The notes under the pieces: model-generated
Told to the model about the DNA's origin: nothing
Databases searched by the model: none
Seen by the model: the letters and a program-made list of their open reading frames with translations, nothing else
Translations under genes and position numbers: made by a program
Shown here: in pieces, positions 40,092 to 50,842 of the stretch
How positions within the stretch are numbered: the stretch's first letter is position 1
Layout: each line of letters begins with the position of its first letter
Origin: Hydrogenophaga sp.
GTDB lineage: Bacteria; Pseudomonadota; Gammaproteobacteria; Burkholderiales; Burkholderiaceae_C
Length of the DNA stretch: 64,000 nucleotides
Reading direction: 5' to 3'
NCBI RefSeq assembly: GCF_025699295.1
Contig: NZ_JAILWB010000001.1
Coordinates: 248,001 to 312,000, forward strand

Positions 40092-40888
40092 GCGCCCACT
40101 CCGAAAAGCACGGTGCCCTTTATGTGGTTCCCACACCGCTGGACTTCGGCATGGATCTGGAGACGCCGGCCTCGCCCGGGCAATGGCTGCCAGCCGAAAC
40201 GCTTGCCACCGCCTGCCGCCTCACGCACTGGATCACGGAGAACGCCAAAAGCACGCGCGCCTTTCTCAAACGGGTGAATGGCATCGCACCACTGGCCGTG
40301 CCGCTTCAGGAGCAGCACATCACCGAGTTGCCGCGCGCGGCGCACAAGAAGGGCGACCACGCCCCCGAGACCGCCGGCGACGCCATCGCACGCGCACTGC
40401 TGGCACCCGCCCTGCTCGGCCACGACGTGGGCCTGGTGAGCGAGGCCGGCATGCCCGCCATCGCCGACCCGGGCAGCTCCATCGTGCGGGCCGCCCATGC
40501 CCTGGGCCTGCAGGTGATCCCCCTCACGGGCCCGGTCTCGCTGATGCTGGCGCTGTCCGCGAGCGGGCTCAATGGGCAGAACTTCGCCTTCGTCGGCTAC
40601 GTGCCGCAGGAACCCGGCGAGCGGGCCCGTCGCCTGCGTGAACTGGAGGATCTGGCGCTCAAAACCGGGCAGACGCAGATGTTCATAGAAACCCCCTACC
40701 GCAACACCAGCTTGCTCCAGGCCCTGTTGCAGACGCTGCATCCCCACACCCGGCTGGCGGTGTGCGGCGCGCTCACGCTGCCGCAGCAGGCCAGCCGCAG
40801 CGCACTGGTGAGCGAATGGAAGCGGGATCAGCGCCTCAAGGAACGCCTGCCGCTGGACGCACCGTGCGTGTTCCTGCTCGGCAGGTGA
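40088..40888 (+). CDS. SAM-dependent methyltransferase of the tetrapyrrole methylase/RsmI family
   Basis: Protein of 266 aa with GALYVVPTPL at the start, VSEAGMPAIADPGSS (compare the RsmI signature SDAG.P.ISDPG) and PLTGPVSLMLALSASGLN. It belongs to the RsmI-related branch, but lacks the canonical RsmI length and has a SEAGMP variant, so it is probably a paralog and not RsmI itself. Target RNA or small molecule is unknown. It starts with GTG overlapping the maf stop and ends 15 bp from the convergent galU. Confidence 0.85.
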   Translation: MSAHSEKHGALYVVPTPLDFGMDLETPASPGQWLPAETLATACRLTHWITENAKSTRAFLKRVNGIAPLAVPLQEQHITELPRAAHKKGDHAPETAGDAIARALLAPALLGHDVGLVSEAGMPAIADPGSSIVRAAHALGLQVIPLTGPVSLMLALSASGLNGQNFAFVGYVPQEPGERARRLRELEDLALKTGQTQMFIETPYRNTSLLQALLQTLHPHTRLAVCGALTLPQQASRSALVSEWKRDQRLKERLPLDAPCVFLLGR

Positions 40889-40903
40889 TCTCTGCCGGAC
40901 GCA

Positions 40904-41791
40904 TCAAAGCCCGAGGCGCTTGAGGTGGGCGCGCACCGAGCCACTGAGCTCGGCGTTGGCCAGGGCGAGGTCAATCGTGGCCTCCAGAAAACCTTCCTTG
41001 CTGCCGCAGTCGTAGCGTTGGCCCGCGTAGCGGTACGACTGCACCTTTTCCTTGCCGATGAGCGCGGCGATGCCATCGGTGAGCTGGATTTCTCCGCCGG
41101 CACCCCGCGGCTGGCGGCGGATGCTTTCGAACACGGCAGGCGTGAGCACATAGCGTCCCGCCACCGCGAGGGTGGACGGTGCCACGTCAGGCGCCGGCTT
41201 CTCCACCATGGCGAACACTTCGGCCAGCGCCTGCGACGCGCCATGCACGTCGACGACACCATAGCGGCGCGTTTCCGCGCGGGGCACATCCTGCACCGCG
41301 AGCACGGTACCAGGGCTCGATTCATAGGCCTGGACCATCTGCTGCAGCACGGTGGGACCCCCCTTCGCCTGGTTCTTGCCCATCATCAGGTCGTCGGCCA
41401 ACAGCACTGCGAACGGCTCGTTTCCGACCAGACGCTCGGCGCAGAGCACCGCATGCCCCAGGCCCAGAGCCCGCGGCTGGCGCACGTAAACGCAATCCAT
41501 GTCGTCGGGCTTGATGGAATGCACCAGCTCCAGCAGCGCGCTCTTGCCAGCGGCTTCGAGCTCCATCTCCAGTTCGTAGGCCGTGTCGAAGTGGTCTTCG
41601 ATCGCGCGCTTGTGGCGGCCGGTTACAAAGATCATTTCGCGAATACCCGCCGCGTAGGCCTCCTCAACCGCGTACTGGATCAGCGGTTTGTCCACCACGG
41701 GCAGCATTTCCTTGGGAATGGCCTTGGTAGCGGGCAGAAAGCGGGTGCCCAGGCCACCCACAGGGAACACGGCTTTTCGAATCGTCGTCAT
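40904..41791 (-). CDS. galU: UTP-glucose-1-phosphate uridylyltransferase
   Basis: Makes UDP-glucose, 295 aa. [32 protein letters not shown] is the full nucleotide-binding start, and [19 protein letters not shown] and [10 protein letters not shown] are further GalU blocks. It diverges from manC with a 135-bp gap and sits next to galE, so UDP-glucose and UDP-galactose synthesis are adjacent. Confidence 0.96.
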   Translation of the reverse strand: MTTIRKAVFPVGGLGTRFLPATKAIPKEMLPVVDKPLIQYAVEEAYAAGIREMIFVTGRHKRAIEDHFDTAYELEMELEAAGKSALLELVHSIKPDDMDCVYVRQPRALGLGHAVLCAERLVGNEPFAVLLADDLMMGKNQAKGGPTVLQQMVQAYESSPGTVLAVQDVPRAETRRYGVVDVHGASQALAEVFAMVEKPAPDVAPSTLAVAGRYVLTPAVFESIRRQPRGAGGEIQLTDGIAALIGKEKVQSYRYAGQRYDCGSKEGFLEATIDLALANAELSGSVRAHLKRLGL

Positions 41792-41926
41792 GTGTGCACT
41801 ATCTCCCGGACAGCGAAGGTGAAACAGCCCCCATGATAGCCATCACGCTGCCTGCACACCGAGCCGCTACACTGGTTCGCGTTACCCGCGCAGCCGGCGC
41901 GGCGAGCCTTCACCGTCACACTGCAT

Positions 41927-43366
41927 ATGAGCATCACCCCCGTCATTCTTTGCGGCGGCTCCGGCACCCGCCTGTGGCCACTGAGCCGTCAGAGTTTCCC
42001 GAAGCAGTTCGTTCCCCTGGTGGGCGACAAGAGCCTGCTGCAACTGACCCTGGCCCGACTGGCCTGGTGCGACAACCCGGTGATCTGCGTGGCGTCAGAG
42101 GACCACCGCTTTCTGGTGGCTGATGCCATCGAGGCGGAAAAGATCTCCGGCCAGGTGCTGCTGGAACCCGCCGCGCGCAATACCGCAGCGGCCATGGCGC
42201 TGGCAGCCTTGCTGGCCCGGTCGGCCGACGATGCCGACCCGCTGCTGCTGTTCTGCCCGTCCGACCACCACATCCCCGATGCCGCAGCGTTCGCCCGCAC
42301 CGTGCAGCAGGGCGTGCCAGCCGCCGAGGCCGGCGCCATCGTCACTTTCGGCGTGGTGCCCAGCTTCCCCAGCAGCGCCTATGGCTACATCCAGCAAGGC
42401 GATGACCGCGCCGACGGCAGCCGCACGGTGGCCCGCTTCATCGAGAAACCCGCGCCCGACGCCGCGCAAGCCTTGCTGTTGCAGGGCAACGTGCTGTGGA
42501 ACGCCGGCATCTTCCTCACCCGTGCCAGCACCTTGATCGCTGCGCTCGCCCGGCACGCCCCCGACATCCTGCAAGCCTGCGAGACGGCCATGGCCCAGCC
42601 CCGGCAAGACACCGTGGGGCAGATCCGTTTCGTACGCCCAGAAGCCGATCCCTTTCTCGCATGTCGTCCCCAAAGCATCGACTACGCCGTGATGGAGCCG
42701 CACGATGACGTGGCCGTGGTCCCATTCCAGGGCCAGTGGAGCGACGTGGGCAGCTGGAACGCGGTAGCCGAACTGAGCCCCGCCGACGGCGACGGCAACC
42801 GCGTCACCGGGCAGGGGCATGTGCTGAACGCGCGCAACACCTTCATCCACGCGCCCGGTCGCGCCGTGGTGGCGCTGGGCACGCAGGACCTGCTGATCAT
42901 CGACACGCCCGACGCCTTGCTGGTAGCCCAGCGCGACCACGCCGAACAGGTCAAGGACGTAGTAGCTCTGCTATCGCAACGCAAGATCCCGCAGGCGGCC
43001 ATGCACCGCCGCGTGGCCCGTCCCTGGGGCTGGTACGACAGCGTCGACGTGGGTGAACGTTTCCAGGTCAAGCGCATCGGCGTGAAGCCCGGCGCATCGC
43101 TCAGCCTGCAGAAGCACCACCACCGCGCCGAGCACTGGATCATCGTCAAAGGCACAGCCGAGATCACCCGCGGCAAGGAGGTCTACCTGCTGTCGGAGAA
43201 CCAGTCGACCTACATTCCCATTGGCGAGGTGCATCGGCTGCACAACCCGGGCAAGATGGCGCTGGAGATGATCGAGGTGCAGTCGGGCAGCTACCTGGGC
43301 GAAGACGACATTGTGCGGCTGGAGGACGTCTACGGTCGTCACTCCGACGCCACCGACAAGAAGTGA
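41927..43366 (+). CDS. manC: Mannose-1-phosphate guanylyltransferase / mannose-6-phosphate isomerase
   Basis: Bifunctional enzyme of GDP-mannose synthesis, 479 aa. The N-terminal guanylyltransferase has PVILCGGSGTRLWPLSR and FCPSDHHI, and FIEKP is the sugar-phosphate loop. The C-terminal cupin isomerase (about 345-470) shows RPWGWYDSVD, FQVKRIGVKPGASLSLQKHHHRAEHW and GEVHRLHNPG. It supplies precursors for exopolysaccharide or LPS. galE follows after 11 bp. Confidence 0.96.
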   Translation: MSITPVILCGGSGTRLWPLSRQSFPKQFVPLVGDKSLLQLTLARLAWCDNPVICVASEDHRFLVADAIEAEKISGQVLLEPAARNTAAAMALAALLARSADDADPLLLFCPSDHHIPDAAAFARTVQQGVPAAEAGAIVTFGVVPSFPSSAYGYIQQGDDRADGSRTVARFIEKPAPDAAQALLLQGNVLWNAGIFLTRASTLIAALARHAPDILQACETAMAQPRQDTVGQIRFVRPEADPFLACRPQSIDYAVMEPHDDVAVVPFQGQWSDVGSWNAVAELSPADGDGNRVTGQGHVLNARNTFIHAPGRAVVALGTQDLLIIDTPDALLVAQRDHAEQVKDVVALLSQRKIPQAAMHRRVARPWGWYDSVDVGERFQVKRIGVKPGASLSLQKHHHRAEHWIIVKGTAEITRGKEVYLLSENQSTYIPIGEVHRLHNPGKMALEMIEVQSGSYLGEDDIVRLEDVYGRHSDATDKK

Positions 43367-43377
43367 CGGTGACATCC

Positions 43378-44409
43378 ATGAAGATCCTGCTCACCGGCGG
43401 CGCGGGCTACATCGGCAGCCACACGGCCATCGGTCTGATCGAGGCTGGCTTCGAGCCCGTGGTGCTGGACAACTTCGCCAACAGCCACCCGGTGGTGCTG
43501 GATCGCCTGGCACACATCACCGGCCACACTCTGCCGTTGGAGCGGGGCGACGTGCTGGATACACCCTGGCTGGAAGACGTATTGCGCCGCCACCGCCCGG
43601 TCGGGGTGGTGCATTTCGCTGGCGACAAGGCCGTCGGCGAAAGCGTGGCGCAGCCACTGAAGTACTTCCACAACAACATCGGCGGCGCGGTCAGCCTGCT
43701 GCGTGCGATGGAAACCGTGCATGCGGAAGACGCCTACGCCGCACCCACACTGGTGTTCTCGAGCAGCGCCACGGTGTACGGCGACCCGGCCTCCGTGCCG
43801 ATCACCGAGGACTTTCCTCGCAGCCACACCAACCCCTACGGCCACAGCAAGCTGGTCATCGAGGACATGCTCAGCGCCTTGTGCCTGGCCCGCCCGGCCT
43901 GGCGCGTGGGCACGTTGCGCTACTTCAACCCGGTGGGCGCGCACCCGAGCGGCCTGATTGGTGAGGACCCGGCCGGCATTCCCAACAACCTCATGCCCTA
44001 CGTGGCCCAGGTGGCGGTGGGCCAGCGCGAGCACCTCAACGTGTACGGCAACGACTACCCCACGCCCGACGGCACCGGCGTGCGCGACTACATTCATGTG
44101 CAGGATCTGGCCGCCGGCCATGTGGCTGCGCTCAAGGCGCTGCTGGGACGGGGCGAGCGATTCACGGTGAACCTGGGCACGGGCCGCGGCTACAGCGTGC
44201 TCGACGTGGTGCGCGCGTTCGAGAAGGCCAGTGGCCGCCCCGTGCCCTACAGGATCGCGCCGCGTCGTGCGGGCGACGTGGCCCAGTGCTGGGCCGACCC
44301 GGCGCGTGCCCGGCAATTGCTGGGCTGGCAGGCGCGGCACACGCTGGACGAAATGTGCGCTGACGCCTGGCGCTGGCAGAGCGGCAACCCGTCGGGCTAC
44401 CGCAGCTGA
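43378..44409 (+). CDS. galE: UDP-glucose 4-epimerase
   Basis: Interconverts UDP-glucose and UDP-galactose, 343 aa, extended short-chain dehydrogenase. TGGAGYIGSHT is the NAD motif, SSSATVYGDP holds the catalytic Ser/Thr, and the Y-x3-K is in NPYGHSKLVIE. I chose the ATG at 43378, which begins the conserved KILLTGG; a GTG at 43363 overlapping the manC stop is also in frame. Its end overlaps the end of sppA on the other strand by 13 bp. Confidence 0.96.
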   Translation: MKILLTGGAGYIGSHTAIGLIEAGFEPVVLDNFANSHPVVLDRLAHITGHTLPLERGDVLDTPWLEDVLRRHRPVGVVHFAGDKAVGESVAQPLKYFHNNIGGAVSLLRAMETVHAEDAYAAPTLVFSSSATVYGDPASVPITEDFPRSHTNPYGHSKLVIEDMLSALCLARPAWRVGTLRYFNPVGAHPSGLIGEDPAGIPNNLMPYVAQVAVGQREHLNVYGNDYPTPDGTGVRDYIHVQDLAAGHVAALKALLGRGERFTVNLGTGRGYSVLDVVRAFEKASGRPVPYRIAPRRAGDVAQCWADPARARQLLGWQARHTLDEMCADAWRWQSGNPSGYRS

Positions 44410-45377
44410 ACACCCGCGGCGCGTGCCGCGAGAAAGATGCCTTCACCCACGCTGGCGCCAAAGCGCTTGGCCAGGCGCAGACCGACGTTCTCGCGCTGCG
44501 TGTAGTCCACGATTTCTTCGGCCTTGACGATTTCACGCGCCACGTAGTCGAGGTTGCCCAGACCATCGGCCAGGCCCAGCTTGACCGCCTGCTGGCCGTT
44601 CCACACCAGGCCGCTGAAGGTGTCGCCGTTGTCCTTCAGGCGATCACCTCGGCCCTTTTTCACCACCTCGATGAACTGGGCATGGATCTCGCCCAGCATC
44701 TGCTGCATGTAAGCACGCTGACTCTCGTCCAGGGGGCTGAACGGGTCGAGCATGCCCTTGTTGGCCCCTGCGGTCATGAGGCGGCGCTCGATGCCGAGTT
44801 TGTCCATCAGGCCGGTGAAGCCGAACCCGTCCATGAGTACGCCGATGCTGCCCACCAGGCTGGCCTTGTCCACGTAGATGTCGTCGGCAGCCGCAGCGAT
44901 GTAGTAAGCCGCCGAGGCACAGGTCTCCTCGACCACCGCATAGACCTTCTTGTTGTGCAGGCCCTTGAGCCGCGTGATCTCGTCGTTGATGATGCCGGCC
45001 TGCACCGGGCTGCCGCCGGGCGAGTTGATCAGCAACACCACCGCCTGCGCACCGTCGTCTTCAAACGCCGAGCGCAACGACGCCACCACGTATTCGGCAC
45101 TGGCCTCGGCGCCACTCGCGATCTCGCCCTTGACGTCGACCACGGCCGTGTGCGGCGTGCTCACGGCCGTGGACGTGTTACTGGTATAGACAAACCAGAT
45201 GATCGCGCCCAGGATCGCCAGCCACACCAGTCGGGTGAACATCTTCCAGCGGCGCGCGGCCTGCTGCTCACGGATCGTGGCGAACACGAGCTTTTCGAGC
45301 GTCGCTCGCTCCCAGGCCACCTCCTGGGTGCGGTCACTGGCAGTATGGGCGGAAGGGCCGGGAAAGTCGTCGTTCAT
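44397..45377 (-). CDS. sppA: S49-family signal peptide peptidase SppA
   Basis: Membrane-bound Ser/Lys peptidase of the short 36-kDa SppA type, 326 aa. One membrane helix at about 47-64 follows an N-terminal cytoplasmic tail. S155 in CASAAYYIA is the nucleophile and K207 in GANKGMLDPFSP the general base. INSPGGSPVQA is a further family block. It is the last gene of a minus-strand run that starts with adhC. Confidence 0.94.
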   Translation of the reverse strand: MNDDFPGPSAHTASDRTQEVAWERATLEKLVFATIREQQAARRWKMFTRLVWLAILGAIIWFVYTSNTSTAVSTPHTAVVDVKGEIASGAEASAEYVVASLRSAFEDDGAQAVVLLINSPGGSPVQAGIINDEITRLKGLHNKKVYAVVEETCASAAYYIAAAADDIYVDKASLVGSIGVLMDGFGFTGLMDKLGIERRLMTAGANKGMLDPFSPLDESQRAYMQQMLGEIHAQFIEVVKKGRGDRLKDNGDTFSGLVWNGQQAVKLGLADGLGNLDYVAREIVKAEEIVDYTQRENVGLRLAKRFGASVGEGIFLAARAAGVQLR

Positions 45378-45389
45378 GATCGGTCGCTC

Positions 45390-45770
45390 TCAGAATTCAG
45401 GGGGTTTGAGGTGGTATTGTGACCGCCAGTGCACCACCCCGTCGTGCTCGACCAGTTCGATCTTGACCAGCCCGCCACGGCATGGTCCGCCCTTGCAATC
45501 CCCGGTGTCCGGCTCATAGACAGCGCCATGCGTGGCACACAGCAACCAGCGGCCGCTGTCGTCGAAGAACTGGTCAGGCTGCCAGTCCATCTCCATCGCC
45601 ACGTGGGCACAGCGGTTCAGGTAGGCGTGCGGTCGCCCCTCATAGCGGATGGCGAACGCACGGCAGGACTGGCCCGCATACACCACGTCGAACGACACCG
45701 CCCGCCCGCCATCGAGCAGGTCCCCGCTGTTGCACAGTGCGTAGACCGGATCGTCGGCGGGAGCGCTCAT
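45390..45770 (-). CDS. Rieske [2Fe-2S] domain protein
   Basis: Stand-alone Rieske ferredoxin-like protein of 126 aa. The cluster ligands are C54-x-H56 (RCAHVAMEMD) and C78-x2-H81 (CATHGAVYEP). No oxygenase domain is attached. Such single-domain proteins next to a phosphoglycolate-phosphatase-like gene and sppA are common in Burkholderiales, but their electron partner is unknown. It lies 7 bp after the HAD gene and 12 bp before sppA. Confidence 0.93.
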   Translation of the reverse strand: MSAPADDPVYALCNSGDLLDGGRAVSFDVVYAGQSCRAFAIRYEGRPHAYLNRCAHVAMEMDWQPDQFFDDSGRWLLCATHGAVYEPDTGDCKGGPCRGGLVKIELVEHDGVVHWRSQYHLKPPEF

Positions 45771-45777
45771 CGCATCC

Positions 45778-46437
45778 TCAGGCGTTCTGAATCAGCCAGT
45801 CGTGCAGTTCGCGCACCGAGTGCGCCACGTGCAGCGGACTTAGCACCGCGAACGTGGCTGGTTCATGGGCGCCATAGCTCACGCCCACGCTCGCGCAACC
45901 GGCGTTCACCGCCATCTGCAGGTCGTGCGTGGTGTCGCCGATCATGAGCACACGATCAGGTTCCACACCGAATTCGCGCATGAGCTCATGCAGCATGCGC
46001 GGATTCGGCTTGCCAGCTGTCTCGTCGGCCGTGCGCGAGCCGTCGAATACGCCGTGCAACTCCACCGTGCGCAACACCTCGTTCAATCCGGCGCGGCTCT
46101 TGCCGGTGGCCACAGTCAACCAGTGGTGGCGGCTCTTGAGCTCCGCCAGCAGCGGCAACACCCCCTCGAACAGACTCAGGTCGTGCTGCTGCACGAGGTA
46201 GTGATGCCGGTAGCGCTGGACCAGCAGGGGGTATTTCTCGGGGGGCACATCCGGCGCAGCATGCGCCAGGGCCTGCATCAGGCCCATGCCGATCACGTAG
46301 CTGGCGGCTTCCCGCGTGGGCGGCGTACCGCCCACGTCCACCACCGCGGCCTGGATGCAGCGCGCGATCAGGGCGGTGGAATCGAACAGGGTGCCGTCCC
46401 AGTCGAAGGCGATGAGGTCGAACCGGCGCGGGCGCAT
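45778..46437 (-). CDS. HAD-family hydrolase, phosphoglycolate-phosphatase-like
   Basis: HAD hydrolase of 219 aa. The nucleophile and acid/base are D12 and D14 in FDWDGTLFDS, motif II is VATGKSR, and motifs III and IV are GKPNPRML and MIGDTTHDLQMA. The cap is of the alpha-helical class I type, close to Gph. The substrate cannot be fixed from the sequence. It starts 3 bp after fghA. Confidence 0.92.
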   Translation of the reverse strand: MRPRRFDLIAFDWDGTLFDSTALIARCIQAAVVDVGGTPPTREAASYVIGMGLMQALAHAAPDVPPEKYPLLVQRYRHHYLVQQHDLSLFEGVLPLLAELKSRHHWLTVATGKSRAGLNEVLRTVELHGVFDGSRTADETAGKPNPRMLHELMREFGVEPDRVLMIGDTTHDLQMAVNAGCASVGVSYGAHEPATFAVLSPLHVAHSVRELHDWLIQNA

Positions 46438-46440
46438 GGA

Positions 46441-47291
46441 TCAGGCCGTGGTGAGCGCCTGTGCATGATGGCGCAGGTGGTCTTCGATGAAGGACGCGAT
46501 GAAGTAGTAACCATGGTCGTACCCATCGTGCCGGCGCAGTGTGAGCGACCGACCCGCCTCGGCGCAAGCCGCCTCGAACAGATGCGGGTGCAGTTGCGTC
46601 GCCAGGAAGTTGTCGGCCAGGCCCTGGTCGATCAGCAGATGGGGCGCCTTGTGTCCGGCCTTCACGAGCTCGGTGGCGTCATGTGCGGCCCAGGCGGCGC
46701 GGTCCGCCCCCAGGTAGCCGGTGAATGCCTTCTCGCCCCAGGGGCACTGCATGGGCGCGGCAATCGGTGCAAACGCGGAAACGCTCTGGAACAGGTCCGG
46801 GTGGCGCAGCGCCAGTGTGAGTGCACCATGCCCGCCCATGGAATGGCCGAAGATGCCCACGCGATCGGCCCTCGCGGGAAACGCCACCAGCACCAGGTCG
46901 CGCAACTCCCGGGTGATCCAGCTCTCCATTCGGAAGTGTTTCGCCCAGGGTGCCTCGGTGGCGTCGAGGTAGAAACCCGCGCCGTGGCCGAAGTCCCAGG
47001 CCGCGCTGGCCTCTGCAATGCCGGTGTCGCGCGGGCTGGTGTCGGGCGTGACCAGCATGAGGCCGAGCTCGGCAGCGATGCGCTGCGCGCCGGCCTTGAT
47101 CGCAAAGGTCTCTTCAGTGCAGGTCAGTCCGGCAAGATAGAACAACACCGGCACCGGCCCCCGCGCGGCCTGCGGCGGCACGAACACACCGAACTTCATC
47201 GGCAGGCCGATCGCCTGCGAGGCATGCCGGTAAAAGCCCTGCACACCACCGAAGCAGCGGTGCTCGCTCAATGTCTCGATGGCAGCCGCCA

Positions 47292-47292
<1 letters not shown>
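46441..47292 (-). CDS. fghA: S-formylglutathione hydrolase
   Basis: Esterase that releases formate and glutathione in formaldehyde detoxification, 283 aa. S151 in FGHSMGGHGAL is the nucleophile, and HDGYDHGYYF near the C-terminus carries the catalytic His. FYLAGLTCTEETF is the oxyanion-hole region typical for FghA/esterase D. The start ATG overlaps the adhC stop by one base (TGATG), matching sequential action in one pathway. Confidence 0.96.
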
Positions 47293-48398
<1,106 letters not shown>

Positions 48399-48478
48399 GG
48401 TGTGCCTTGCTCGGAGGTTGTGAAATCGGTCATGAGGTTACCGCAGTTCACATACCCCCCGCACGCACCGCCATTGCT

Positions 48479-49675
48479 TCAATCGAGCTTGGCACCACCC
48501 TTGAACCACTGCCCGATCAGGGCGCGCTCTTCTTCCGTCAACCCGGTGGCGTTGTTCATCGGCATGAGGCGCGTCACCACCACCTGCTGGTAGACCGACT
48601 GCGCGTGCTGTCGGAGCGCTTCGGGTGTGTCCAGCCGCACGTTCTTGGACTGCAGCGCCTCGCCGTGACACATCACGCAGCGCTGCTCCAGCACCGGCTT
48701 GAGCTGCGCGTAGCTCACGGCATCGGGCACGGCCACCGCCTGCACCGGTGCGGGCCTGAGCCAGACGATCAGTGCCACCAGCACGACCACGCCGGCCGCG
48801 GCATACGGCCAGGGGTGCGGGTTGCGGCCGAGCTTGAAACCGTGGCGCATGACGAAGAACTGGCGGATGGCCGCGCCTGCGAACATCATGCCGATCAGGA
48901 TCAGCCAGTTGTGCTCGTGCGCATAGGTGAAGCTGTAGTGGTTGCTCAGCATGGCGAACAGCACCGGCAGCGTGAAGTAGGTGTTGTGCACGCTGCGCTG
49001 CTTGCCGCGCTGCCCGTGGATCGGGTCCACCGGCCGTCCCGCCTTGAGGTCGGCCACCACGGTGCGCTGGCCCGGGATGATCCAGAAGAACACGTTTGCG
49101 CTCATGGCGGTGGCGATCATCGCGCCCACCAGCAGGAAGGCCGCGCGCCCGGCAAACAGCTGCGTGGCAAGCCAGGCCGCCACGCAGACCAGCACCAACA
49201 CCAGCGCGCCGACCTTGGCATCGCCGTTTTTCTTCTGGCCCAGCGCGCGGCAGATCGCGTCGTAGAGCAGCCAGAACACCACCAGAAAGGCCAGTGCGGT
49301 GGTGATGGCGGCGGCGGGCGACCAGTCGAACACCTTGGGATCGATCAGGTAGACGCTCGGACTCCAGATGTAGGAGATGAGAAACAGCGCGAAGCCCGAG
49401 AGCCAGGTGGAATAGCTCTCCCAGTAGAACCAGTGCAGGTGGTCGGGCAGCTTCGGGGGCGAGACCGCGAACTTCACCGGGTGGTAGAAACCGCCGCCGT
49501 GCACGGCCCAGAGTTCGCCGCTGACACCGTCCTTCTTCAGTTGTTCGTCCTCGGGTGGTGTGAGGCTGCTGTCGAGAAACACGAAATAGAAGGAGGAGCC
49601 AATCCAGGCAATGGCGACGATCACGTGCAGCCAGCGCAGCAACAGGTTGGCCCAGTCGAGCAGATAAGTTTCCAT
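48479..49675 (-). CDS. puuD: Urate hydroxylase PuuD (membrane urate oxidase with cytochrome c)
   Basis: Oxidises urate to 5-hydroxyisourate at the membrane, 398 aa. The N-terminal part (about 1-305) has eight or so hydrophobic helices with conserved His (WLHVIVAIAWIGSSFYF; YAHEHNW). The C-terminal cytochrome c domain carries the heme motif C333-V-M-C336-H337, and a Met in TRLMPMNN is the likely sixth ligand. I chose the ATG at 49675 after GAGGTG. The operator-like TGTATACA lies 118 bp upstream. The product feeds UraH. Confidence 0.95.
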   Translation of the reverse strand: METYLLDWANLLLRWLHVIVAIAWIGSSFYFVFLDSSLTPPEDEQLKKDGVSGELWAVHGGGFYHPVKFAVSPPKLPDHLHWFYWESYSTWLSGFALFLISYIWSPSVYLIDPKVFDWSPAAAITTALAFLVVFWLLYDAICRALGQKKNGDAKVGALVLVLVCVAAWLATQLFAGRAAFLLVGAMIATAMSANVFFWIIPGQRTVVADLKAGRPVDPIHGQRGKQRSVHNTYFTLPVLFAMLSNHYSFTYAHEHNWLILIGMMFAGAAIRQFFVMRHGFKLGRNPHPWPYAAAGVVVLVALIVWLRPAPVQAVAVPDAVSYAQLKPVLEQRCVMCHGEALQSKNVRLDTPEALRQHAQSVYQQVVVTRLMPMNNATGLTEEERALIGQWFKGGAKLD

Positions 49676-49792
49676 GGCACCTCGAGGCAAGGTCAGGACT
49701 TGCGACTCACCACCGCGGGCGCTCTGAGTCGTCTGAGGGCCGCGATCGGGTGTCGTCAAGACACCTGCTCCGCTGCGACCGATCGGCCAAAG

Positions 49793-49800
49793 TGTATACA
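49793..49800. promoter_or_regulatory. TGTATACA operator-like site, puuD promoter region
   Basis: The palindrome TGTATACA in the context CAAAG-TGTATACA-GTTTTT, between the xdhC end and the puuD start. The flanking A and T runs match the perfect copy at 51832-51847. Confidence 0.65.
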
Positions 49801-49822
49801 GTTTTTGAAAACATTCAAGCAG

Positions 49823-50665
49823 TCAAATACCGCTCTTTCGAGTCTCCATGCCAAGCAACAACTGCGCCACCACCGACGCCGCGATCACCGCAGGCTGCTT
49901 GCCGACAATGCCGGGCAGCCCGATCGGGCAGGTGATGCGCTGCAGCTCGTCGTCGCTGAAGCCGCGCTGGCGCAGGCGGCTGCGGAAGGTGGCCCACTTG
50001 GTGGCGCTGCCGATGAGGCCGATGAAGCCGAGGTCCACGCGTTCGCGCAGCCGCTGCAGGCAGGCAGCGACGATGTCCAGATCCTCGGCGTGCGAGAAGC
50101 TCATGATGAGCACGCACGATCCGGCGGCGAGATCGCGCACCGCCGCATGCACCGGGTCCGAATGTTCGGTGCGCACGTGCGCCGGCAGTTCGCGCGGAAA
50201 CACCTCGTCGCGGCTGTCGATCCAGGTGACGTCGAAGGGCAGCGGCGCGAGCGCCTGCACCAGCGCGCGCCCCACGTGCCCGCCGCCGAACAGGGCCAGC
50301 GGCGTGTGTCCGGCATTCAGGCGCTCACGCAAGAGCGGTATGCGCGAAGCGTCAACGACTTCGAAGTGCAGCACGAGCGCGCCCCCGCAGCACTGCCCCA
50401 GGCTCGGGCCGAGAACGACCGCTTGCTCCCATGTGGTCGACGCGTCGGAAGGTCCGCGTGCCAGCGCATCGCGCGCGCGGCGCAGAGCGTCCCACTCCAG
50501 ATGACCACCGCCGATCGTGCCGATCGCGCCGTCGGTCGCGGACGGGAAAACCGCCATCCACGCACCCGATTCGCGAGGCACTGAACCCCGCGTGGAACCG
50601 ACTGTCACGAGCACGGCGCGCTCTGTCGCCAGACGCGCCAGAAAGGCTTCAAGCTCTGCAAACAT
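49823..50665 (-). CDS. xdhC: Xanthine dehydrogenase accessory protein XdhC
   Basis: Molybdenum-cofactor sulfuration and insertion chaperone for xanthine dehydrogenase, 280 aa. The N-terminal XdhC/CoxI domain shows VTVGSTRGSVPRESGAWM and CCGGALVLHFE, and the C-terminal Rossmann part has LFGGGHVGRALVQAL and GLIGSATKWATF. I chose the ATG at 50665. The xdhA and xdhB genes that normally precede it are not in the window; upstream there is a divergent lipoprotein gene. Confidence 0.93.
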   Translation of the reverse strand: MFAELEAFLARLATERAVLVTVGSTRGSVPRESGAWMAVFPSATDGAIGTIGGGHLEWDALRRARDALARGPSDASTTWEQAVVLGPSLGQCCGGALVLHFEVVDASRIPLLRERLNAGHTPLALFGGGHVGRALVQALAPLPFDVTWIDSRDEVFPRELPAHVRTEHSDPVHAAVRDLAAGSCVLIMSFSHAEDLDIVAACLQRLRERVDLGFIGLIGSATKWATFRSRLRQRGFSDDELQRITCPIGLPGIVGKQPAVIAASVVAQLLLGMETRKSGI

Positions 50666-50842
50666 CTGTGGCGTCGACGTCAAAGAATTTGTATGGATAC
50701 GTAATCGCAGCCAAGGTCGACCAGTATCCGCCGTACTGTACCCACGCCCTGTCGAAAACGCCCATACACTCCATCCGCCTCGCCATATGGTCCACCCGAA
50801 GTCCACCGCCTGGCGCCCGTTCAGCTACACAGGTCTGCCCAC

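Noticed and set aside
50700..50842. A TGTATACA-like operator before xdhC (TGTATGGATAC near 50690)
   Set aside because: The half-sites are separated and not palindromic, so it does not match the four other copies.
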